From Gemmatimonadales bacterium (lineage in GTDB: Bacteria; Gemmatimonadota; Gemmatimonadetes; Gemmatimonadales; GWC2-71-9): DNA of 52,561 nucleotides. The position numbers and the translations under genes were made by a program. Positions 17,406 through 27,100 of this stretch are shown here, piece by piece. The notes under the pieces were generated by a model, which made no database searches, had not been told where the DNA came from, and saw only the letters and a list, made by a program, of their open reading frames with translations. Location: assembly GCA_036279355.1 (NCBI GenBank), contig DASUJH010000040.1, forward strand, positions 1 to 52,561, read 5' to 3'. Every line of letters begins with the position of its first letter. Within the stretch, counting starts at the first letter, position 1.

Positions 17406-18467
17406 TCATCCGATGGGCCGCAGCACCTTCCGACATTGTGGATTGGTACATCCCGCGCACGTCGTCGCGTACTGCGAGCCGTACGGTCGTCCGGACGCGA
17501 GATGCTCCCGCACCAGGTCCGCCATCGCATCGAGGAAACGCGGCCGGTCGTTGAGCGCGGGCGCGCGGTGAAAGTGGGTGATGCCGCACTCCCGCGCCAG
17601 GTGGCCGTACTCGCGGTCCAGCTCGGAGAGCGTCTCGATGTGATCGCTGGTGAACGCGATCGGCACCACGAGCACGTGCCGGTGGCCCCGTGCGGCGAGC
17701 AGCTCGATCGTGCGCTCCGTGCTCGGCCCCAGCCACTTCACCGGTCCCACCTCCGACTGATACGCCAGCACGAAGGGGTGGGAGAATCCGAGCGCCTCCA
17801 TCACCCGCTGCACGCTGGCCCCGACCTCCTGCGGATACGAGTCGCCGCGGTGAATCACGCTCATCGGCAGCGAATGCGCGCTGAAGAGGATGAGCACCTT
17901 GCCCCGATCCTCCTCGGCAAACCGCGCAAGGCCCTCGCGCACCGTTTCCGCCATCGCGGCGATGAACCCCTCATGCACCGGCCAGCGATCGATGATGCTC
18001 CAGCGGAAGGCGTTCTCGAGCCCGAGGCGCGCCGAGGCGCGCCACAGCTCGTTGAGACTCGACCCGGTGGTGGTGCAGGACCACTGCGGATACTGGGTAA
18101 ACGCAACGGCGCGCTCCACCCCATCCGCCCGCATGGCGCGGAGGGCGTCCTCACTGAATGGCGTCGTGTAGCGGAAGGCGATGTAGAAGCGATGCGGCGC
18201 CGTGGCCGGCGAGAGGCGGTCGAGCCGCTCCACCATGCCGCGCCCCTGCGACTCGGTCCAGCGCCGAATCGGTGAGCCGCCGCCGATGGCCTCGTAGAGT
18301 CCGCGCACCTTGGGCGCCCGGCGCTTCGCGATGAATGGTCCAAGGAATCGCTGGAACGGAAGCTGGATGATCTCACGATCCTCGAAGAGGCGGAGCAGGA
18401 ACGGCTCGACGGCGTCGAGTGTCGCGGGGCCGCCCAGATTGAGCATGACGATGCCGGTTGGTGCCAT
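17406..18467 (-). CDS. hemH: Ferrochelatase with [2Fe-2S]-type cysteine set
   Basis: 353 residues. It inserts Fe2+ into a porphyrin, the last or near-last step of heme synthesis. Catalytic H198 is in LFSAHSLPMSV and acidic E278 in FTSDHIETL. The sequence is strikingly like the animal mitochondrial enzyme (GIVMLNLGGP, FIAKRRAPK, IGGGSPIRRW, VAFTQYPQWSC, PQEVGASVQRVME). It also keeps all four ligands of that enzyme's [2Fe-2S] cluster: C131 in WSCTTTGSS and C337, C340, C345 in CAGCTNPQC, with the same C-x2-C-x4-C spacing. It begins 30 bp downstream of the NarL-type regulator gene and could be in one transcript with the sensor kinase pair. Confidence 0.96.
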   Translation of the reverse strand: MAPTGIVMLNLGGPATLDAVEPFLLRLFEDREIIQLPFQRFLGPFIAKRRAPKVRGLYEAIGGGSPIRRWTESQGRGMVERLDRLSPATAPHRFYIAFRYTTPFSEDALRAMRADGVERAVAFTQYPQWSCTTTGSSLNELWRASARLGLENAFRWSIIDRWPVHEGFIAAMAETVREGLARFAEEDRGKVLILFSAHSLPMSVIHRGDSYPQEVGASVQRVMEALGFSHPFVLAYQSEVGPVKWLGPSTERTIELLAARGHRHVLVVPIAFTSDHIETLSELDREYGHLARECGITHFHRAPALNDRPRFLDAMADLVREHLASGRPYGSQYATTCAGCTNPQCRKVLRPIG

Positions 18468-18497
18468 GATGCGTTGGTTGGGGTGTATGGCCTTTGG

Positions 18498-19160
18498 TCA
18501 GGCGCCGCCGACGACGCCGGTCTCGAGGGCGAACCTGGTGAGGCCCGCGACGGTGCGGATGCGGAGCTTGCGCATGAGGCTCTCGCGGTGGCTTTCGACT
18601 GTGCGGTGGCTGATACCGAGCCCGGCCGCGATCTCCTTGTTGGTGCGGCCGAGCGCGATACCGAGCAACACCTCGCGCTCGCGCGCAGTGAGAGAGCCGA
18701 GGTCGCCGCTCAGCCGCTCCCGCTCGAGCTCGCCGCGTACGAGGTCGGTGAGCCGCCGCGCCACCGGCGGACTGAAGAACGCCTCGCCCTCGTGCACCGC
18801 GCGCACCGCGCGGCGGAGCTCGGTGGCGGCGGTGTCCTTGAGCAGGTACCCATGCGCACCGGCGCGCACGCTTTCGAGCACGTACTCGGGGTTGTCGTGC
18901 ATGCTGAGGATGAGCACCCGCGTTTCGGGCGCCGCCCGGCGGAGATGCGCGGCCGCTTCGAGCCCGGATTCACCCGGCATCGAAATGTCGAGCACCGCCA
19001 CGTCAGGGCGGTGGCGCTCGACGAGCTCCGCCACATCGGCGCCGCTCGCCGCCTCGGCCACCACCTCGAACCCCGGTTCACTCTCCAGGACGTGCCGAAT
19101 ACCCTCACGCACGACGGTGTGGTCGTCGGCCACCAGCACGCGGATCGGTGCGTCGCTCAC
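18498..19160 (-). CDS. NarL/FixJ-family response regulator
   Basis: 220 residues, GTG start overlapping the TGA of the sensor kinase (GTGA). Receiver domain about 5-122: acidic pair DD at 12-13, phospho-acceptor D58 in VAVLDISMPG, threonine/serine site in RVLILSMHD and K105 in YLLKDTAA. The C-terminal LuxR-type helix-turn-helix (about 150-215) reads LTAREREVLLGIALGRTNKEIAAGLGISHRTVESHRESLMRKL. It should dimerise on phosphorylation and bind DNA. It pairs with the adjacent HisKA_3 kinase. The close downstream ferrochelatase gene is a possible co-transcribed target. Confidence 0.95.
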   Translation of the reverse strand: MSDAPIRVLVADDHTVVREGIRHVLESEPGFEVVAEAASGADVAELVERHRPDVAVLDISMPGESGLEAAAHLRRAAPETRVLILSMHDNPEYVLESVRAGAHGYLLKDTAATELRRAVRAVHEGEAFFSPPVARRLTDLVRGELERERLSGDLGSLTAREREVLLGIALGRTNKEIAAGLGISHRTVESHRESLMRKLRIRTVAGLTRFALETGVVGGA

Positions 19161-20938
19161 CCCCGTGCTCCGGCGGGCGCCGGCACCCGCACCTCGACCC
19201 GGGCACCTGCACCCGGCCGGCTCTCGACCACGACGGTGCCGCCCAGCGCGCTGATGCGCTCGCGCATGCCCGCAAGCCCCATGTGCCCGTTGCGCTCGAG
19301 CTCGCGCCCTGCCGCGGAACCCGGAAAGCCGGAACCGTCATCGCAGACCGCGAGCACGAGCCCGTCGCCGCGCACTCCGATCGCCACCTCCACTGCCCGC
19401 GCCCCCGCATGCCGCGCGATGTTGGAGAGCGCCTCCTGCAACGCGCGGAAGAGTGCCACCTCCGCTTCCTTCGAGATCTGCGGCAGCGCCGGCGGCGCGT
19501 CGAGCGCCACGGCGAGGCCGCTCCGGTCGCCGAACTCCGCCACCAGCGAGCGAAGCGCCGGCAATAGCCCGAGGTCGTCGAGCAGCGACGGGCGCAGCTC
19601 GTTGGTGACGTTGCGGATGCTGCGGATGCCCGCGTCGACCAGCTCGAGCGCGCGGTCGAGCCGCTGCACCGCCGGCGGTGCGGCGCTCTCCCGCACCACG
19701 CCCAGCTCCATCTTGACGGCCGAAAAGACCTGAGCCGTCTCGTCGTGCAGCTCGCGGGAAAGGCGGCGCCGCTCCTCCTCGTGCTGCTCCACCATGCGGG
19801 CGGAGAGACGCCCGAGCTCGACCGTGCGCGCCTGCAACCGCTCGTAGAGCTCCGCGTTTTCGAGCGCCGCGCCCACCTGCTGGCCCAGCGCGACCAGGAA
19901 ACCGTCGTCCAGCGCGGTGAACGGGTCGCGCGTGTCGCCCACGATGATGAGCGCGCCGGTCACCACGTCCCCCGTGAGCACGGGGAGCACGGCCGCGTAG
20001 GCGTACCGCGCCGCGCGTTCAGGGCAGGGGTCGACCCAATCGTTAGTAACCCTCGGCCGGCCCGCCGCAACGGCCTGCGCAAGAACCGCCGCTGCGGCGC
20101 CGGTCGGATGGATGTCGGTCCAGGGCGCCGCCACACCATGGCCGTGGACGAAGCGGCCACCGCCCGCGCCGTCGAGCAGATAGAGCGCGCTGCCGGTCAC
20201 GGCCGGGAGCGTGAGCGGGCGCGCGAGCAGCCCGTCCAGCACGTCGCCGGCGCGGCCTCGACGCTGGAGATCGCCCGAGAGCGCGGAAAGCGCGCCGAGG
20301 CCGCGGCGCAGATCATCGACGACGAGCAGCAGAATGCCGGCGCCCACCGCAAGCTCGAACAGAATATCGAGGTAGTAGCCCCAGGGCGCCCATGCCCCCC
20401 GCGCGCGGAGGAACGGATAGTCCAGATGGTGGAGGCCCCAGAGCCCGAACGCCGCCGCGAGCAGCGCCGCGCCGGTCGACGCCACTCGGAAGCGGTAGCG
20501 CAGGAACACCCACCCGGTCCACAGCGTCGCGATGCTCAAGAATCCGACGGCCGGCCCCGCAGCCCAGGCGAATCGATCGATGCGGTAGATCGCGATGTAC
20601 GACCAGACGACTGGAAAGAGGGCGATCGGCAGATAGGCCCAGCGCCAGCGGAAGCCGCGCGAGAAGACGAGCGCCGCCCCGAGGAGCGCGAGCGCCGTCC
20701 ACCCGGTCACAACCTGATGCCAGAAGAGCCAGCTTCGCTCGCCGCTGGTGAGGAAACTGAGTATCGCCCCGAGGCGCAGGAGGTAGAGTGCCCAGGCGGC
20801 GCTCCACCAGGCGAAGTAGGGCTTTCGGTAGCGCTGGAACAAGAACCCGCAGAGGACGGCGAGCGCGGCGGTGACGGCAGCCTGGAGCAGGGCCGCCGCG
20901 AGCTCGACATCTCCGGCGACCGGAGGCTCGACTGGCAT
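19157..20938 (-). CDS. Membrane sensor histidine kinase (HisKA_3 type) with GAF domain
   Basis: 593 residues from ATG 20936-20938; a TTG 36 bases further upstream is possible. The N-terminus has about seven hydrophobic helices (residues about 10-215). A GAF domain (about 235-385, ending DDGFLVALGQQVGAALENAELYERL) follows. The dimerisation/phospho-acceptor region HEEERRRLSRELHDETAQVFSAVKMEL has the phosphorylated H in RELHDE. The ATP-binding domain has N and G boxes (ALQEALSNIARHAGA, DDGSGFP, GHMGLAGMRERI). This is the usual partner of NarL-type regulators. The signal may be membrane-associated or bound by the GAF domain and cannot be named. Confidence 0.93.
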   Translation of the reverse strand: MPVEPPVAGDVELAAALLQAAVTAALAVLCGFLFQRYRKPYFAWWSAAWALYLLRLGAILSFLTSGERSWLFWHQVVTGWTALALLGAALVFSRGFRWRWAYLPIALFPVVWSYIAIYRIDRFAWAAGPAVGFLSIATLWTGWVFLRYRFRVASTGAALLAAAFGLWGLHHLDYPFLRARGAWAPWGYYLDILFELAVGAGILLLVVDDLRRGLGALSALSGDLQRRGRAGDVLDGLLARPLTLPAVTGSALYLLDGAGGGRFVHGHGVAAPWTDIHPTGAAAAVLAQAVAAGRPRVTNDWVDPCPERAARYAYAAVLPVLTGDVVTGALIIVGDTRDPFTALDDGFLVALGQQVGAALENAELYERLQARTVELGRLSARMVEQHEEERRRLSRELHDETAQVFSAVKMELGVVRESAAPPAVQRLDRALELVDAGIRSIRNVTNELRPSLLDDLGLLPALRSLVAEFGDRSGLAVALDAPPALPQISKEAEVALFRALQEALSNIARHAGARAVEVAIGVRGDGLVLAVCDDGSGFPGSAAGRELERNGHMGLAGMRERISALGGTVVVESRPGAGARVEVRVPAPAGARG

Positions 20939-21162
20939 GGCTCTCAAGAAAAGGAGATCCCGGAAGCGGCGCAATAGAGGCGCAACGGGGCCACGGTTCG
21001 AGGGGCCCGCGCTACGGAGTTACGTGGGCGACTACTACACCATCCTGCGTCTAAATGACTATCGCCGCGATATTTCGCACCGCCGGTCCGCTGACGCACG
21101 GTTGGTATGTCGAGTGCACGTTGTCCGCGGGTCACCGCGGCTATTGAGCCCTTGGAGCGCCG

Positions 21163-22635
21163 GTGGAATCTCACGCTGACTTTGTGAAGCGGTTTGGAGA
21201 TCTGGTTGCGCTGCTCCGGGTCGACCCCGGCAACGATGCCGCCCAGGACCTGGCGCTCGCCGCCGCCTGCCGAGCCGTATCGGCGCGCGCCGTGAGCGTC
21301 GAGGGCGGCGTAGAGCGCGGCATTCCCGACGACGGGCTCTCGCTTTCCGGCCGCCTGCGCGCGCGGCAGATCGACGCGCTGCACGTAGCGGCGGGCGCGA
21401 GCGCGCGAGAGTTGCTGGTGCTGGCGCGCGCGCTCTCGCACGATACCACCCCGGTCGTGGCCAGCGCGCACGTGCGGATCGAGGCGCTGGTCGCGGTCGC
21501 GCGTGCGGGCTTCGATTTTACCGGCGGTCCCGCGAGCGATCCGCTCGGACCCCCGCGTGACGACACCGACCGCCGGCATTGGCTCGAGCGCCGCCGCGCA
21601 TTCGGGGCCCGCTGGCGAGCGCGCGAGCATCGCACTGCCGCTGACCGCCGCGCCCGCGGCGAGCGCCGCCTTCGCGCCCTCAAGCATCACGAAATCGAAA
21701 TCGCGCAACTCCTCAACCGACTCGATCACGCCGCGCTCCTCAGCAGTTGGAAGCACGCGCTCGAGCTGGCCGATTGCCTGCGCGCGTACGCGCCGCGGGT
21801 CCCGGCAGAAGCGCGGCGGACGTTCGGCATCGTGGCGCGTCGCCACCTCCCGCCCGCCGCGCTCGACGGGATGGTGGGCGTGGCGCTCCGCGAGCCCGGC
21901 CTCCGCAACGCCGCCGCGGGCGTGCTCCAATGGGCCGGGCTGGCCGGCGCCGAGGTCATGCTTGCGGCCATCTGCCGGAGCGAGGGCGTGGCGGGGAGCG
22001 AGTTCCTCTACGACGCGCTGGGGGAAATGGACGAGGCGTTCGTGTGCGTGGCGCCGCTGCTCGCGAGCCTGCACTGGCACGAGGTGCGTCACGCCGCGCT
22101 CATCCTGGGCCGCCAGCGCAGGCCTGAGGCCCTCGAACCGCTGCAACGGCGCCTCGGCCACGGCGATGAGCGCGTGCGGGCGGCGGTGCTGCACGCGTTG
22201 GCGGAATTTCCGCTCGATGCATCGGCCGATGCGTTCCGATCCGCCCTCGCGCATCCCTCTGCGGGCACGCGCGCGGCCGCTGCTGCGGCACTCGCCCGCC
22301 CCGAGGCAGCGGCCTTCGCCGACGCGCTCACCTCGGCGCTCCGGCAGGAGCGCGATGCCGCCGCCTGGGCTGCCGTGGCGCGCGCCCTCGGCGCGATCGC
22401 GTCGGCGGACACATGCGACGCGCTGGCGAGCGCCGCCCTCGCGCGGCGCAAGCTCTTTGCGATGCGTGGATTCGGCGTGACCCGGCGCCGCGCCGCGGTG
22501 GCCGCACTGGCGCGGGCGTCCGGCGGGCTTGCGGCGGCAGCACTGGAGCGGGTGGCGCGGGAGGGTGATGCTCCGGTCCGGGAGGCCGCGCGCGCGGCGC
22601 TCGCCTCCCGGTACAAGGCCGTTACCGCTCCCTAG
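21163..22635 (+). CDS. HEAT-repeat protein of unknown role
   Basis: 490 residues, GTG start with GGAG seven bases upstream. No signal peptide is present, so it is probably cytosolic. The N-terminal third has a helical region (FVKRFGDLVALLRVDPGNDAAQDLALAAACRAV) and a SLSGRLRARQIDALHVAAGASARELLVLARAL block of unknown fold. The rest is a chain of Ala/Arg-rich helical repeats (for example HEVRHAALILGRQRRPEALEPLQRRLGHGDERVRAAVLHALAEFP), which fit HEAT/PBS-lyase-type repeats for protein binding. It ends 3 bp before the convergent gene at 22639. No enzyme motif is seen. Confidence 0.75.
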   Translation: MESHADFVKRFGDLVALLRVDPGNDAAQDLALAAACRAVSARAVSVEGGVERGIPDDGLSLSGRLRARQIDALHVAAGASARELLVLARALSHDTTPVVASAHVRIEALVAVARAGFDFTGGPASDPLGPPRDDTDRRHWLERRRAFGARWRAREHRTAADRRARGERRLRALKHHEIEIAQLLNRLDHAALLSSWKHALELADCLRAYAPRVPAEARRTFGIVARRHLPPAALDGMVGVALREPGLRNAAAGVLQWAGLAGAEVMLAAICRSEGVAGSEFLYDALGEMDEAFVCVAPLLASLHWHEVRHAALILGRQRRPEALEPLQRRLGHGDERVRAAVLHALAEFPLDASADAFRSALAHPSAGTRAAAAAALARPEAAAFADALTSALRQERDAAAWAAVARALGAIASADTCDALASAALARRKLFAMRGFGVTRRRAAVAALARASGGLAAAALERVAREGDAPVREAARAALASRYKAVTAP

Positions 22636-22638
22636 CGG

Positions 22639-23319
22639 CTACTGCTTGGTGACCGTGTAGTCCGCGATATGCAGGTCCAGGTTGTGATTGATCCTGAGTC
22701 CCACGATGCCGGCCGCATCGAAGAGTCGCGGGTCGGCATTGTAGACCTCCCGCCCGTTCACCATGAAGCTCGCCTTGTCCGGCGCCATGACCACCTCGAG
22801 GTCGTTGGTGGCCTTGCCGCTCCGGTCGGCGTGCACGATCGCGGGATGGCGCGACCACCCCGAAATGATGCTCGAGGTACTGTCGCCGCTGCGGCGCTTT
22901 ATGAGGTACCGGCCGTCCCCGCGGATCATGAAGTAGGTGTATTGCCGGGCAGGGCCGTCTAGGTTCTTTCCGCCGATGAAAATCCCGTAGCCCTCCGGAT
23001 GGGGTGGCGCCTTGGTCTGGGTGAACGTGACCGACACGTGGAAGGGGCCGGTCATCTTGTCGGCCGCCCGATAGAGGATCGCGGCGGGCCCCAGAGTCAC
23101 ATGGTAGCCGGGGGCCATAGTAACGAATTTCACGTCTACGAGATCGGAATCGCTGTCCGTCCGAGCGGTCCATCCGGGCGGTAAGTCGGCGTCGACCTTC
23201 GCGGCGCGGTCGTGATCGGCGGCCTTGGCGGGGCGCTTGGCGCCCTGCGCCGCAAGCCGAGTGGTGGCGAGCGGCGCCACAATGAGCGTGAGCGCGGCAA
23301 GTGTCAGATGCAGGCGCAT
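22639..23319 (-). CDS. Secreted LamG/DUF1080-like beta-sandwich protein
   Basis: 226 residues from ATG 23317-23319, chosen for the GGAGGT element seven bases upstream; the frame extends ten codons further. The signal peptide MRLHLTLAALTLIVAPLATTRLAAQ is clear. The mature chain alternates beta strands with blocks such as GPFHVSVTFTQTKAPPHPEGYGIFIGG, YTYFMIRGDGRYLIKRR, NDLEVVMAPDKASFMVNGREVYNADP and GIVGLRINHNLDLHIADYTVTK, typical of concanavalin-like domains (LamG or 3-keto-disaccharide-hydrolase DUF1080 group). No catalytic residues can be assigned. A periplasmic or extracellular glycan-related role is only a guess. Confidence 0.75.
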   Translation of the reverse strand: MRLHLTLAALTLIVAPLATTRLAAQGAKRPAKAADHDRAAKVDADLPPGWTARTDSDSDLVDVKFVTMAPGYHVTLGPAAILYRAADKMTGPFHVSVTFTQTKAPPHPEGYGIFIGGKNLDGPARQYTYFMIRGDGRYLIKRRSGDSTSSIISGWSRHPAIVHADRSGKATNDLEVVMAPDKASFMVNGREVYNADPRLFDAAGIVGLRINHNLDLHIADYTVTKQ

Positions 23320-23453
23320 AGGGCGACCTCCGATTAGCGACATCGGCATCCGCCGCGGGAGCGGCGGGAGCGGCGCCGGCGGTTGCGGGCCGGCGTAGCG
23401 TCGGCTAATCTACCGGCTCGCCGCATCCGACGGCCCTCTCAAGGAGAGCGACA

Positions 23454-23615
23454 GTGTTCTGGTACTGGTTCGGCGTGCTGTTCGCGGCAGTCGGGGCCGG
23501 GGGTATCCTCTTTGCGCTCGCGTTCGTCTCGCTTCTCATCGGCGTGCTGGTCAACGCGGCGATCGTCCTCATGCTCGGCCCCGTGATCGATCGGATGGTG
23601 GTGCGGCGCCGCTGA
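23454..23615 (+). CDS. 53-residue membrane protein
   Basis: The GTG start at 23454-23456 follows AAGGAG (23441-23446) at seven bases, one of the best ribosome-binding sites in the window. The chain MFWYWFGVLF… to …RMVVRRR has an almost continuous hydrophobic stretch (residues 1-43), long enough for one long or two short membrane helices with a Gly-rich turn, and ends in positive charges that would stay in the cytoplasm. It ends at TGA 23613-23615, eight bases before the end of the convergent gene. No family is recognised; proteins like this can be modulators of membrane complexes. Confidence 0.62.
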   Translation: MFWYWFGVLFAAVGAGGILFALAFVSLLIGVLVNAAIVLMLGPVIDRMVVRRR

Positions 23616-23623
23616 GCCGCGGG

Positions 23624-23995
23624 TCAGCCGCCGGTCGGGCACCCATCGCCGGCCGCGGGCTCCGGTGTCGTTGCCTGGCGCAGCGCGCCCTCGTAGTTGA
23701 CCTTGAGACTCCCCCAAAGCTCACGCAATCCCCGCACCTTCATCTGGATGCCGCCGCCGCGCCGGGCGAGAGTGGACATGAGGCCGGCCGTCTCGGCCAG
23801 CGCCGAGAGATTGAGGGCGCTGGTATTTGCCTTGAGCTCGTCGAGCGACCGGGTGAAGGCGCGGATCGTGGTCTCGTCCGCCTGAAGCGCCCCCATCTGC
23901 TCGATCACGCTGCGCATCCGGTCGAGCTTGGGCGCAACCGTCTGGAGGTACGCGGCCTGCGCCTGCTGTCGTGAGGTGAGCCTGGGCGCGTTCAT
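23624..23995 (-). CDS. Helical protein resembling a histidine-phosphotransfer domain without the histidine
   Basis: 123 residues from ATG 23993-23995; the frame is open 45 codons further upstream, but that part is basic and unlike protein. It is predicted all-helical. The segment FTRSLDELKANTSALNLSALAETAGLMSTL (residues 47-76) follows the pattern of the Hpt signature, in which A-H-x-L-K-G-x-A/S-x-x-x-G is followed by a leucine-rich helix, but the phosphorylated His is Asp (D52) and the following Gly is Ala (A56). If homologous, it could bind receiver domains without transferring phosphate. The C-terminus is disordered and ends GDGCPTGG. It is divergent from the RND operon. The similarity is by eye only. 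Confidence 0.6.
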   Translation of the reverse strand: MNAPRLTSRQQAQAAYLQTVAPKLDRMRSVIEQMGALQADETTIRAFTRSLDELKANTSALNLSALAETAGLMSTLARRGGGIQMKVRGLRELWGSLKVNYEGALRQATTPEPAAGDGCPTGG

Positions 23996-24163
23996 GCGAG
24001 CCTGTCGAAGGTGCGAGCGTGACGGGGTGGAGAGGGACAATGTAACCCGAAACGCGGGCCGGCTGAATCTCCCCGGCCAGCGGCGCGTAGTACACCCAAG
24101 GATTCCTGACGCTCCCGCGATCGGCTTCACGACTGCTCACGGCTTCACCGCCCGGCGCCGACG

Positions 24164-27100
24164 ATGAAGATCTCCGACCTGTCGATCCGACGCCCGGTGT
24201 TTGCCAGCATGGTGAGCGCGGGGCTCGTCCTGTTCGGCGTCATCGGGTACACCCGGCTCTCCGTGCGGGAGTACCCCGACGTGGACCCGCCGATCGTCTC
24301 GGTCTCGACCGAGCTCCCCGGGGCCAACCCCCAGGTGGTCGAGTCGGCCGTGACCGACATCCTGGAGGAAGAGCTCAGCACCGTGGAGGGCCTCCGCACC
24401 CTCACGAGCTCGAGCGAAGAGCAGTTCAGCAACATCACGCTCGAATTCAACCTCGACCGCCCGGTCGAGGCGGCGGCCCAGGACGTCCGGGATAAAGTCG
24501 CGCGGGTGCGCGGCCGGCTTCCCGAAGACGTGCGCGAGCCGGTGGTGGCCAAGCAGCAGGCCGACGCCAACCCGTTCTTCTGGCTCGCGCTTTCGGGCGC
24601 GAACTACGACCTGCTGCAGCTCAGCGACATTGCCGACCGCCTGGTCAAGGCGCGCCTGCAGACACTCCCGGGCGTGGGCCAGGCACGCATCTACGGCGAG
24701 CGGCGCTTCTCGATGCGCGTCTGGCTCTCGGCTGAGGAGCTGGCCGCACGCGGGCTCACGGTGCAGGATGTCGAGAGCGCCATCCGGAGCCGCAACGTCG
24801 AGATCCCCGCCGGACGCATCGAGTCGGACCGCCGCGAGTTTACCGTGCGCTCCCTGGGCGAGCTCAAGTCGCCGGCAGAATTCGCCGAGCTCACGGTGTC
24901 GAACGCCGGCGGCCGGCTGGTGAAGCTCAAGGACCTGGGCCGGGTCGAGCTCGGGGCCGAGGACGATCGCAGCGCGCTCCGCTACAACCAGACGCCGTCG
25001 GTAGCCATCGGCGTCATCCGGCAATCGAAGGCAAACCTCATCGAAGTCTCCGACGAGATCCGCCGCGCATTGCCCGCGATCCAGCAGGGGCTCCCGCCGG
25101 GCGTCAAGCTGGACGTGGCGTTCGACGATGCGATCTTCGTCAAGCGCTCGATCCGCGAGGCGGAGGATACGCTCCTCATCGCGGGCCTGCTTGTGGTGGT
25201 GATCATTTTCGTGTTCCTCCGTAACCTCCGGGCCACGATCATCCCGGGCCTCGCCATCCCGGCGTCGATCGTCTCGACGTTCGCGGTGATGTACTTCCTC
25301 GGCTTCTCCATTAACAACCTGACGCTGCTCGCGCTCACGCTCGCCATCGGCATCGTGGTGGACGACGCGATCATCGTGCTGGAGAACGCCTACCGGCACC
25401 AGGAGGAGCTGGGCGAATCGCCGGAAGAGGCGGCGACGCAGGGAACGCGCGAGATCGCCTTTGCCGTGGTGGCCACGACGATCTCGCTCATCGCGGTGTT
25501 CACGCCGCTCGCCTTCCTCAAGGGATCCACCGGTCGGCTGTTCAACGAGTTCGGCATCGCGGTGGCCGGATCGGTGGCTATCTCCGGCCTCGTGGCGCTC
25601 ACGCTCACGCCGATGCTCTGCGCCAAGATTCTCCGCCTGCCCGCGCGCCATGGCCGGATCTACCGCGCGCTGGAGCACGGATTCGACCGGCTTGCCAACA
25701 CCTATGCCCGTCTGCTCGACCGCGCGCTCCGTGCGCGCGGCGCCGTGGTGCTCGGCGCGCTCGCGATGGTGGGGTTGGCCGTGGCGCTCTTCGCCGCGCT
25801 CAAGCGCGAGTTCGTGCCGCCGGAGGACCGCGGGTGGTTTCTCTCGTTCATCATCGCGCCGGAGGGCTCGTCGCTCGGCTACACCGACGGCTACCAGCGG
25901 CGGATCGAGGCCATCCTCGGCCGCACGAAAGGTGTCGAGAGCTTCTTCAGCGTCGTCAACGTCGGCGACGGCGTGAGCCGCGGCCTCATCTTCACCAACC
26001 TCGAGGACTGGTCGCGGCGCACGCGCTCGGTCGACGCCATCCTGGCCGAGGTGCAGCCGCAGTTCTTTGCCGTACCGGGCGTGATGGCGTTCGCGAGCAA
26101 CCCGCCGGCGTTCGGCTTCGGCAGTCCGGTGCAGTTCGTGGTGCAGCATCCGGATTTCGGCCTGCTTGCGTCGGCGGCGGACAGCTTCGTGGCGCGGGCG
26201 CGTGGCATCAAAGGCCTGATCAACGTGGACACCGACCTCCGGGTGAACAAACCGGAGCTCACGGTGAGCTTCGACCGCGACCGCGCCGAGGATCTGGGCG
26301 TGCCGGTGCGCGACGTCGCCACCACATTGCAGACCCTGCTCGGCGGCACGCGGGTGAGCACCTTTACCCGCAACAACAAGCTGTACGACGTCATCGTGCA
26401 GCTCGAGCCGAAGGAGCGGGCTACGCCGAGCGACATGACCGGCCTCTATGTGCGCGGCCGCGACGATGCGCTGGTCAAGCTCGACGCGGTGGCCAGCGTC
26501 AAGGAGGGCGTCGGACCGCGGGCGCTGAACCATTTCGACCGGGTGCGGAGCTTCACGCTCACCGCGAGCCTCGCCCCGGGCTTCACACTGGGTGAGGCTC
26601 TCGACTCGCTGCGCCGGGCGGCGAACGAGGTGCTGCCCAAGGGGAGCACGACGGCGCTCGCCGGGGAATCGCGCGAGCTGGAGGAGAGCGGCGGCGCGCT
26701 CTACTTCGCCTTCCTCCTGGCGCTGTTGGTCGTGTTCATGGTGCTCGCCTCACAATTCGAGTCGCTGATCCATCCGTTCACGGTGCTGCTCGCGGTGCCA
26801 CTCGCCGTGACCGGGGCGCTGGTGACCCTCTATCTGGCCGGGTCCACCATCAATCTGTACAGCCAGATCGGCATGATCCTGCTCATCGGCCTCGTCACCA
26901 AGAACTCGATCCTGCTGGTCGAGTACGCCAACCAGCTCAAGGAGCGCGGGCTCGATGCCGCGGCGGCCGTGCGCGAGGCCGGCCGCATCCGGCTCCGGCC
27001 CATCCTCATGACCTCGGTCGCAACCATCATGGGCGCCTTGCCCGTGGCGCTCGGCCTGGGCGCGGGGTCGGCCAGCCGGCGCCCGCTGGGTTACGCCATC

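Noticed and set aside
24137-26533. A 798-codon frame antisense to the RND permease
   Set aside because: Same cause: high GC leaves few stops in the reverse frame. It has no domain and covers a certain gene.
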